Shown here: positions 25,083 to 33,500 of the stretch, one piece after another
Numbering within the stretch: position 1 is the first letter of the stretch
Layout: each line of letters opens with the position of its first letter
Source: Chrysochromulina parva
Lineage: Eukaryota > Haptophyta > Prymnesiales > Chrysochromulinaceae
Direction of reading: 5' to 3'
DNA length: 49,900 nt
NCBI GenBank assembly: GCA_002887195.1
Contig: PJAB01000059.1
Location: 1-49,900 of the forward strand
Made by a program: the position numbers and the translations under genes
Notes under the pieces: generated by a model
Database searches by the model: none
What the model saw: only the letters and a program-made list of their open reading frames with translations
Told to the model about the DNA's origin: nothing

Positions 25083-27368
25083 TTATTCGCGCACCAGCCC
25101 GAGCCCGAGCGCACGCTCGCCGAGCGCGGCCAGCGTGTACTCGTACGCGAGGCCATCTGGGCGCCACCACACAAAGGCGCGCTTGTAACGGCGCTGAGCC
25201 GTGTGCATCGCGAGCTGCGTGGCTGCCGACACGTTGCGCAGGATGGTTGGGATCATGGGCACCTGCCGCTTGCGCAAGTGGATCGAGAAGGTGTCCCAGT
25301 TGAGGACGTTGGCGTACGGGAAGATCATGCCGTCGTTGACCATGAGAGGCAGGCACTCCATCGCCATGTAGTCAACGACGCGCGCCCCCCAGCCGTTACC
25401 CTCGGTGTGCAGGCAAAAGTGCGCCTGCGGCACGGCGGTGTCGTAGTCCGGGATGCCCGCCGAGACGATGCGCATGTCGGGTTCCGCCCACAGCCGCTGC
25501 CGCCAGACCGCCTGGCGTACGCCCATCGAGTAAATGTTGCGGCAGCTCACCTCGGGACGCGAGCACGGGTCCTTGAGGACACGCATGAGCCACTTCTGCT
25601 GCTTAGATTCCGAGTCGACGCCGTCCTTGCGCAGATTGTCCTGCGATGCCGAAAAGGAGGTGATGCCCCCTGCGAATAGCAGCAGCGGCCCAGATCGCTC
25701 AAACGACGCGGCGGTCGCCTTGCGCATCGCAGGCTGCAGTCGCTGCCCAAAGCGCGCGAGGTCGTGCTGCACGGGCGTGATCGTAGGCACGACCACGTCC
25801 TTGGTGCGCGACATGCATTCCACGTCGCCCCAATGGCCCACGATGATTGCGGCGTGGCGGATCTCCTCGGGCACGAGACACGTCTGCCGCTCCCCGAAGA
25901 TGAAGAACACGTGGTCGCGGCCGCCGCTCGCGTTCCAAAACGGGAACGCGTGCCGAATGTACGCGACCGCCTTGCGCATGGGCGCGCCCAGGTCAGCGCC
26001 CCACGTGACACGCTGGTTGAGGAAGAGGGGCACGTAGAAGAGGCGCGCGCGCGCCGGGTCGAGCGTGCGGGCAAAGTCATCATGCATCAGGTGCGCGTCG
26101 AAGTGCGTCTGTGCTGAGTAGATGCGACGGTTGAAGACGGGGTCGCAGCCGCGACCACCCCAGCGGCCCCACTGGCGCCACATCCAGCGCTCATTGTCGC
26201 GCACGAGGCGCTGCGGCAGCTCGTACATGTACACGCGCCCCCGCAGCACCTCGGCGAACCGGCGCACCTCGGGCGGCAGCTGCTCGACCTGAGCGAGGGG
26301 CGTGCCGTGGCCAAATTGGCTCCGGTCCGAGGGCAGCTCGGCGCGCCGGTAGCTGAGCCCGAGGGTGCTCGAGCAGTCGGCGCCAAACCAGCCCGGATGG
26401 CAGCGGCACCAGCCGTGCACGCACTCGCCGTGCCCCGAGCAGTGGTTGAAGCAGTCGTTGCTGCACACGTGCTCGCATGCAAGACCGAAGGCGCCGTCCA
26501 CGCACACGCACTGCCGGCCCACGACATGGCCGCCGGCACTGCTACCGCTGTCGGCGAGCGCGGCGCCTCGACGGCCGCGAGGGCGCCGGCCGGCCTCAGT
26601 GCCCGCGCTGCCCGCGAGCACCGCGAGGCAGCGCCCACGACCTGAACAGCTGCCCGGGCACTCGGTCGCGGGGACGAAGGCTGTGCCCGCCGCGTAGCCG
26701 CCGCGGTGGTCCTCGCCGGCGCCCCACGCGGGCAGCGGCACGGGCAGTGCGGCTGAGTTGGCGCCCGCGTAACCCGACGCGAGGAAGATGGCGAGTGTCG
26801 TCAGCCGTGCGGCCGGGTGCGCCGGTAGGCCCGAGTGCACGCTGGCCGCCGGCACGTCAGGCGGGTGCGCGTAGCAGCTTAGCGATGCGAAGAAACCATC
26901 ACGGGTGCCCAGGTCTGGGCCGCCGCCGCGCACGCGGCGCGCGCGCTCGCGCCACGGTGTCTGGCACCCAAACGATGCCGGCGCGCATGGCTCCTCACCT
27001 GTGTCGAGGCACTGTGTGAGGCACTCACATGCCACTGGCGAGAGCGTACGCATGGATGCGCACGTGTGCTGGACAGCCGGAGCAGGTTGCGGCGTGAGCG
27101 AGAGGCGGCAGGCGGGGTAGAGATCGCGCTCGCATGCGTCGCCCGTCCAGCCCAGCTGGCAGAGGCACCGGCCCGTCGTCTCGTCGCACACGCCATGGTC
27201 TCCGCATGAAGCGGCGCACAGCTTGGCGAGCGAGAGTGGCACGGCCGGCGGCGGGTCCTCGCCAAGGCGGTTGCGCCCCACATCTGGCAGCACGCCGATG
27301 ACCTCCATGCGGCCCGATCGGCGCGCGTTGCGCGTGAGGTGACTCAGGGAGGGATGCGGCGTCCCCAT
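25083..27368 (-). CDS. EGF-like / exostosin (GT47) glycosyltransferase
   Basis: Single exon, 761 aa, ATG at 27368 with an in-frame TAG 24 bases upstream. The N-terminal half carries EGF-like Cys clusters: CGDHGVCDETTGRCLCQLGW (~55), CPGSCSGRGRC (~240) and CSGHGECVHGWCRCHPGW (~315). The C-terminal half is an exostosin domain: VYMYELPQRLV, RLFYVPLFLNQ, DHVFFIFGERQ, SRTKDVVVPTITP, GPLLLFAGGI, and the conserved block HFCLHTEGNGWGARVVDYM with CLPLMVNDGMIFPYANVLNW. Family members work in the Golgi or ER on polysaccharide or glycoprotein glycans. EGF-plus-exostosin proteins are known from algae. No signal peptide or membrane helix is seen at the start, which is odd for a Golgi enzyme; a missed 5' exon is possible. 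Confidence 0.9.
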   Translation of the reverse strand: MGTPHPSLSHLTRNARRSGRMEVIGVLPDVGRNRLGEDPPPAVPLSLAKLCAASCGDHGVCDETTGRCLCQLGWTGDACERDLYPACRLSLTPQPAPAVQHTCASMRTLSPVACECLTQCLDTGEEPCAPASFGCQTPWRERARRVRGGGPDLGTRDGFFASLSCYAHPPDVPAASVHSGLPAHPAARLTTLAIFLASGYAGANSAALPVPLPAWGAGEDHRGGYAAGTAFVPATECPGSCSGRGRCLAVLAGSAGTEAGRRPRGRRGAALADSGSSAGGHVVGRQCVCVDGAFGLACEHVCSNDCFNHCSGHGECVHGWCRCHPGWFGADCSSTLGLSYRRAELPSDRSQFGHGTPLAQVEQLPPEVRRFAEVLRGRVYMYELPQRLVRDNERWMWRQWGRWGGRGCDPVFNRRIYSAQTHFDAHLMHDDFARTLDPARARLFYVPLFLNQRVTWGADLGAPMRKAVAYIRHAFPFWNASGGRDHVFFIFGERQTCLVPEEIRHAAIIVGHWGDVECMSRTKDVVVPTITPVQHDLARFGQRLQPAMRKATAASFERSGPLLLFAGGITSFSASQDNLRKDGVDSESKQQKWLMRVLKDPCSRPEVSCRNIYSMGVRQAVWRQRLWAEPDMRIVSAGIPDYDTAVPQAHFCLHTEGNGWGARVVDYMAMECLPLMVNDGMIFPYANVLNWDTFSIHLRKRQVPMIPTILRNVSAATQLAMHTAQRRYKRAFVWWRPDGLAYEYTLAALGERALGLGLVRE

Positions 27369-27556
27369 TCCAGCGTTTCCAGCCTTATACTATGCAGCAC
27401 GCTCGTTACGGGGTCACGGGGAAGCTGTGCACGGACGCACGCTACTACGCACGCAGCAGTGCCGCTCATGCAGGCTGTGAAGAGCAGACTGTGAAGGAAA
27501 CTTTGCGCGAGTGCCTCTTTTAACACTAAGCACTGTCCACGACCACGTCGACCTGT

Positions 27557-28651
27557 TCATATATGTTCCTTCTGTTCCCTACGATGTTTAGAGGGTGGGA
27601 ACCATACCGCTTTCTTCTCACTCATGCGGAAGATCTCGCAGCTGCATACCATCTTCTCAGGCATCTCCGCTTCCTTGCGCGCCTCGACGACATAGCCGTA
27701 GCCGAGGTGCATCAAATCCACATACGACATGCCCTTGGCCATTGCCGACCGAGTGAGATACTGATAGCAGTGACCGTCGAGATCACACATGAAGTAGCGA
27801 TTGTGAGGGTCACGATGGAAGTAGTGCTCTGGGCGCGTGAGGACCGGCTTGCCATTGAACTTCTTCATGATCGAGGTGAGGCTGCTCGGAAGCTGCGCGC
27901 CGAGGCTCTCCAGGTTGCGGATCACACCGATTTCCTTGAAGCACTGCGCAATGGCCGGGTCCTGGTCGGCCCTAAGGAGGAAGCGCTTAAGCAGCTCCTC
28001 GGCGCTCTTGGGCTCCTGGTCGTCCGTCCAGTCACGCGCCAACTTGGGCTGCAGGCGCACGTACACAATCAGGTTGAACGTTTCACCGTCGGTCTTCGTT
28101 CGACTCGTCATAAACGAGTTGCAAAACTTGCCTGGCAACATCTGGTTGATCACAAAGAATTCAGGGTACGCTTCGCTCCACCCGGGTGTCGGCGTTGGCA
28201 GCTCGATGTGATTGAGCGAGAGCAAGTTGAACAGCTTGGTTTCCGTGCGCAAGATATCCACTGCCACCACCTCACCCATGGCCGGGCCGCTAGGCATCTT
28301 GAAACCATTCTTCGGATAGTTGGGTCCACAGCGCACTTTGAAGTGCTCTGCACCAAGTCTAGCCCAGGAGTGCTCCGCATCGGCGGTGCCGGCTGGTACC
28401 TCTGGGCACGAGAAACCAGCCTGGAGCGATGGGCGCGCCTTGACATCGACGGTACCCTTTTCGGCGGCCTCGCCGTCGCCTTCAGGCACTGGCGTGCCAT
28501 CACTGACAAATTGCATGCGTGTTGCAAATGCGATGTCGTGCAGCAAATTGAAGATGTGCGCCGCCAACCAGGTGCACACGAGTAGGACACATCTTCGTAG
28601 CACTAAGAGCAGCTCCCAGTCGTCGAATTCACCCGCCGCCATGTCCGGCAT
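27557..28651 (-). CDS. EDR2-like C-terminal domain (DUF1336) protein
   Basis: Single exon, 364 aa from the ATG at 28651 (a second ATG lies at 28642; the GTG at 28681 is rejected). Residues ~105-355 are the DUF1336 domain: HFKVRCGPNYPKNGFKMPSG, EFFVINQMLPG, GETFNLIVYVRL, DPAIAQCFKEIGVIRNLESL and a closing YVVEARKEAEMPEKMVCSCE. An N-terminal hydrophobic stretch (LLLVLRRCVLLVCTWLAAHI, ~14-33) could anchor it to a membrane. In plants the domain follows START and PH domains in EDR2, which acts in lipid signalling and defence. Here, as in many protist proteins, it stands alone. The lipid bound is unknown. Confidence 0.88.
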   Translation of the reverse strand: MPDMAAGEFDDWELLLVLRRCVLLVCTWLAAHIFNLLHDIAFATRMQFVSDGTPVPEGDGEAAEKGTVDVKARPSLQAGFSCPEVPAGTADAEHSWARLGAEHFKVRCGPNYPKNGFKMPSGPAMGEVVAVDILRTETKLFNLLSLNHIELPTPTPGWSEAYPEFFVINQMLPGKFCNSFMTSRTKTDGETFNLIVYVRLQPKLARDWTDDQEPKSAEELLKRFLLRADQDPAIAQCFKEIGVIRNLESLGAQLPSSLTSIMKKFNGKPVLTRPEHYFHRDPHNRYFMCDLDGHCYQYLTRSAMAKGMSYVDLMHLGYGYVVEARKEAEMPEKMVCSCEIFRMSEKKAVWFPPSKHRREQKEHI

Positions 28652-28853
28652 CTCAGAGTCCCGTCCGACGCGCGTCGGCACCGGATCTCAAACGTTTTCG
28701 TCATCACCAGGTGGAGCAGGACCCCAGGGGGGGCTGGTTTTGGTATGGGGTTAGGTCTGACCGGACCCCCTTAGGTTTTGGAGATGTCGTTATGTGGTTT
28801 GCTGCACGCTTGAACCGGCGGGGAGCAGACGAATTACGCTCCTAATTACGGCC

Positions 28854-29897
28854 CTACAGTCTGCCGTGCCACTCTCTAGTGCCACTCTCTACCTTACGCT
28901 CTTCCACGGCTGTGCAGCCGTCACAATCCGAGCGACCTGTAAACCGACGATGGAGCCAGTAGTATTGCGATGGTGCCGAGTGCACCGTGCGAGAAATGGC
29001 GTCCGCGTAGGCCTGCATGAGCACGTCGCACTCGGCAGCGAGCGGCCTCACGCGACCATGTTCGGACGGGTGCGCGTTTGGGTTGCGCGGTGCGAGCCGC
29101 TCGAGGTGCAGCCGCAGCGCCAGGCTGGAGTCGCTTTGGCCGCATACCGTCTGGGATCGCTCGACGAGCACAACCGCAAACCAGACAGGCGCGCCTGTCG
29201 AGCGATGGAGTGCTGCCAGGCCCGGGCTGAGCTCGCTTGCTTGACCGAGCAGGATCACAGGCACGCGGGCACCCCCCGTCGCGGGCCGCTGATCGGCGAC
29301 AAGGCCCACCAGTCCACCGGTGCGGAGCGCCCTGCGGAGCGCCGAACCGCTGCCGTGAGCGGGCAGCAGCGTCATGCCTGCTGCACGGGTGCGCCAGCGG
29401 AGCAGCCAGCGGTCGAGAGGCGCGTCGTGCAACGGCTGGTAGATGATCGCGCCGTGGCGCCGTGCGCGCCGTGGTACGTACGGCGACAGTGCAGCCGGCA
29501 CGAGCTCCCAAACGCCCACGTGTGCCGAGCAAACGATCACGCCGCCAAGTCGGCAGTCGGTGGAAAAGGCCTCGGCTGCTGCCGCCACTGGCCCACCGGC
29601 GATGGCCGTACGTGCAAGCAGCTGAATGCTGCGACGCACAGGAAGGAGCGCTATCAATAGCGAGCTGCCGATGTGCGCGTACGCTTGCTGCTCGAGATGA
29701 TCCGGCTTGTAGCCCGTGACCACCATGTTGCGCCGCAGAATGGAGCGCCGCTGGGGCATCAGCGCTTGGGCAAGGCGACCGACGAGGTGGCCACACGTCG
29801 GTATGGCGCGCACCGGCAGGAACCGCAGGGCGAGGACGAGGACCCGAACGAATGTTACCGCGCTCCAGTGCATGAGACAACGAGGGACAAGTTGCAT
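28854..29897 (-). CDS. LpxL/HtrB-type lipid A acyltransferase-like protein
   Basis: Single exon, 347 aa, ATG at 29897. It shows the signatures of the bacterial Lip_A_acyltrans family in order: an N-terminal hydrophobic helix (TFVRVLVLALRFLPV), RRSILRRNMVVTG, the catalytic-type SAHVGVWELVP (His and Glu of the HxxxxE motif), the middle block LVGLVADQRPATGG followed by VPVILLGQAS (family pattern DQ then VPFFG), and near the end APSQYYWLHRRFTGR (family YxWxHRRF). In bacteria these enzymes add secondary acyl chains to lipid A from acyl-ACP or acyl-CoA; the eukaryotic substrate is unknown. Base composition and flanking genes are like the rest of the window, so contamination seems unlikely. No clear plastid or mitochondrial transit peptide is visible. 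Confidence 0.82.
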   Translation of the reverse strand: MQLVPRCLMHWSAVTFVRVLVLALRFLPVRAIPTCGHLVGRLAQALMPQRRSILRRNMVVTGYKPDHLEQQAYAHIGSSLLIALLPVRRSIQLLARTAIAGGPVAAAAEAFSTDCRLGGVIVCSAHVGVWELVPAALSPYVPRRARRHGAIIYQPLHDAPLDRWLLRWRTRAAGMTLLPAHGSGSALRRALRTGGLVGLVADQRPATGGARVPVILLGQASELSPGLAALHRSTGAPVWFAVVLVERSQTVCGQSDSSLALRLHLERLAPRNPNAHPSEHGRVRPLAAECDVLMQAYADAISRTVHSAPSQYYWLHRRFTGRSDCDGCTAVEERKVESGTREWHGRL

Positions 29898-30546
29898 CGT
29901 TCGCGGCGGCCTGCCGAAGTGGTTCCAAAAAAAGAAATCGAAGAGCCACTTCGTGAGAGTGACGTCAAGTGAACGGGGCGGCGGATACGTAAATAGGATC
30001 GCTATCTCAAAATCCGAGGAGAAAGAGGTTTGCCTGTCGACACGCGTGTTGTGGATATCGACATTGCACCATGAGATGCAGATGATGGCAAGGATGATGG
30101 CGTCGGCGTTGGTCTCCTGGCTCTCCTAAACCTGGACTCTGCTTCCCTGGACACCCGACTGAGGAAGAAGTAGGTGACGGGGTGGCGTCGAATGAAAGCA
30201 AATGAAATAACTGTATCAGTAACCCCTGTACCATTGAAATCAATGACTTATCAATGACAAGTGCTACACAATCATTCTCAAAATGAAATAACTGTATCAG
30301 TAACCCCTGTAACCAGTGAAATCAATGACAAGTACTACACATTCTAAGATAGTACATAATGCATCTCTCTAGAAGACTGGAAGCTGGGTAGCTTGGTTGT
30401 GTAGCTTGGTCAGTTACAAATCTCTCTAAACTAAACTTGTTTGACCAGTGTTCCTGTCACACGTGACGGCCCGGGGTTTGTTTGGAATAATACCGAACCG
30501 TCAACACAACTTCGAACTTGTTCAAAAACGGGACTTGAAGTGTGAA
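29898..30546. other. AT-richer gap with a direct repeat
   Basis: Lies between the myosin stop and the acyltransferase start (both minus strand). It is much less GC-rich than its surroundings and carries the duplicated ~70-bp unit at 30200-30345. No gene recognised. Confidence 0.55.
30200..30345. repeat. Two copies of a ~65-79-bp direct repeat
   Basis: Copy 1 at 30200-30278 and copy 2 at 30281-30345. Both start aaatgaaataactgtatcag, continue taacccctgta and end in a ctacaca(atc)attct block; copy 1 has an extra internal tatcaatgac. Non-coding. Confidence 0.9.
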
Positions 30547-33500
30547 CTAACAATCAGCCGCCATGCTGATCTCCATAGCCATATACGTCTGCTGCAGCTG
30601 TTCGCGCTCTCGCCACGTTGCAGGGTCATTTTTCCTCTCTAGCTGGCTGAGCTCAAAGGCGACTTCTTCAAGAGCACTTCGGCCAGCGTCGTTTCTCTTG
30701 GTTGCAGGCGCACCTCCTTCGAGAAGGCTCACGACCGTCTCCGTGAACCCCTGCTTGGCGTGAACGTGAAGCGCCGTGTTTCCCAAGAAAGGCTCAGTGA
30801 AGGCCAGGTCAGGGCGAACCGTGACGGCACTTTTGGGGTCACGGCGCGGTCGCATCAGGACCTCCACCGTCTGGCGACGCAGCTCCGGATCTTGGCACAG
30901 GGCAGCAATGTGCAGAGGCTGGCGGCCATCGCCCGTCGTCAGATGGATTGCAGTGGGCTTGAAGGTGAGAATAACATCGACGAGTCGACTGGCGCCATTC
31001 GCGACAGCGTTGTGCAACGGTGTAAACCACATATCCTGGCAGTCGTCGCGCTCCAAGCTTGCTCCAGCCTCCAGGAGGAGGCGACCAATGTCGGGCGCGG
31101 CCTCCTCGATCTCATCCGCGAAATAGCACACATAGTTGAGGATGGTCATGCCATCGGTCGGTTTGGTGTACATATACTCGGGTCCCACCTTCCAGCCGTA
31201 ATCGTTCTTGTAGACAGTGTCGGCATACCCCCCCAGGGCGAGGAACCGACGGACCGCGCCAACTTTGCCCGCCATGCAGGACTGGAAGATCTCGCCCGCG
31301 TCGAAGGTCTCGTCCGCGGCCTGAGCCGCGCCGCGGACGCTCGTTGTCCAGGACGATTCGGGCACGGGCCTTGGTACATCGACAGGTGGCTGTGGCAGCA
31401 GGGCAGCAGCTGCAGCCAGTTGCTCCTCGTACTCAGAATTAAGTGGTGCCGTGAACGTCGCAGTAGGCCTTTGGAAGCCAGTGAAGTCTGGCACTCCTCC
31501 ATTCCTGGTCAGCTGTGCAACGAGCGCGCCTGCCCGGTTGCGGAGCTCGACGACGTAAGGGTGTTCCGGGTCCTCGATCGGAGCACCTTGCATTGCAGCC
31601 ATGACAAGATGTGGCTCGTCGATATTCGACGTCAACGCGCGGATGACCCAGCTAAAGGGAGGTGGCAAAGGAGACTCGATCGACTGGACCAGGAACCAGA
31701 GCAGGTGCGCCTGGGGCGTTGCGCTGAAGACCCGGAGGCCGAGTGTGGTGCTCAAGGCCCACAGCGAGCTCAGTAAAGGGGTAAGGCAGGGGCAGAGGGT
31801 CACGATAGGCCGTGCCCCCTGACAAATTCCGCAGAAAGGCGAGTTACTCGCGTTCTGGAAGGTGCAGGCCATGCAGGGCCATTCCTTGTTCGGATTGTCA
31901 TACCGCTGCCATTGGTACTGCGCATTGCTGAGTGCAAGACACGAACCGGTAACTTCATCTGGACCCATTCGCGACGCAATCAACTGCTGCAAGGTGAGTA
32001 CCCACAGCACCACTGCCTCGTTCTCGTCTCCTGAGTCCCTCGTGGCACCAAAGTCAAAGCTTCGGCTCTGTGTGTGTAGAGAAAACCAGTGGTGTGGAGC
32101 GACCTCGTCAACTCGGCCAGGAAGACTGTATAGCTTCTTCAGCGTTGGTGTCTCAAGGCCTATTGATATGCGCATGACCTGATTGAGGTCAACGACTTTC
32201 TTGCCGTCATCCCATGTGACAAGGTGACGATCCTCTGATAGCTGCACGTACTTTACTGAGTAACGATTCCGAGACCATGTTCCCTCAGCCACCTGCGAGA
32301 GACAGCGTGGAAGGTCGGCAATACGGGCAATGAGAAAGGGTTCGTGCCAGGGAGGTGAGCATGCGGACAAGGATAACCAGGGACCGGAGGCTTTGCGCTC
32401 TCCTTCCAGCGATCGCAATCGGGCGCCACCTTGATGAGGGAAGTGCCTCGTTGCAGACGTCGAGCTCGTTCAGAGAGAGGCATGCAAGGAAGCGCGGAGT
32501 CACCCGCAGGAGTCGAAACCCATTCTGGCTGCGCAGCAGCACGCGCCCGAGCCTGCGTCTGCGCCTGCGCCTGTGCTTGAGCCTCCTGTAGCCTCTGTTG
32601 TTCTGCGGCAGCAGCAGCAGCAGCTTCGGCGGCCACTTGTGTCTCTGCAGCAGCAGCAGCCATCTTATGAGCCTGCTCTGCCAGCGCGCTCTCGGCCGAT
32701 TTCTCGGCTGCTATCAGCTCAGGGGTCCGTACCGAAAGCATGCGTGCGCGTACAAGGAGCTGCTGCATGCCGCTCGCGTCGGCGGTCAACGATGCCGCCC
32801 GCGTGAGCGCGTCGTGGACTTGCACTGCCTCCTGCAGATCTGATCGACGTTGCTGCGCAGTCTGTACAACAAGTGTCCCAAGGGCGATGTCCTCTGCTCG
32901 TTGCAAGAGTTCCGTGAGCAATCCAATACTGTAGCCCTGGCTTGCGCGTTGCAGCTGCTGGTCAAGGTCCGCAACCTTTTCAAGGCCATTGAGGCGGCGT
33001 TCCGCCTCCTTGACGAGACCAGTATTGAGGCCGACTCTCCCCGCTTCAGCCAGAGCGGCTCTGAGTGCGTCGGCGTTGTTTCGCTGGAGAGCATCTGAGA
33101 GTGCCTTGGTCGCCTTCTGTTGATCGAAGAGCTGCGCGACCAACTGCTTTGCGTGCTGCACAAGGTCGTTGACGAGGCCAACCTTGGCTGCCATTGCCAG
33201 TGCGGCCTCCAAAGAGTTGATGTCGCGCGCGTCGATCGCAGTGTGAAGCGCAGCTGCGGCTCTGGCCTGTGACTGTAACAGTGCGAGGAGCTGCTGCGCC
33301 TCGCCGACGAGCGGGCTCTGCAGATGCACCTCGAGCGCACCAGCGATGGCGCCCTCAAGAGCCGTTATGTCCGATTTGGCAATGGCTGCTTGGAGCTGCT
33401 CGGTGACAACCTTGAGCAAGTAAGCCTCACGCGCTACCTCGAGCTGCTGCTGCTGCGCCTCCTTGAGGAAGATCTTACCCGTTCCCACCGCCCAGCCATC

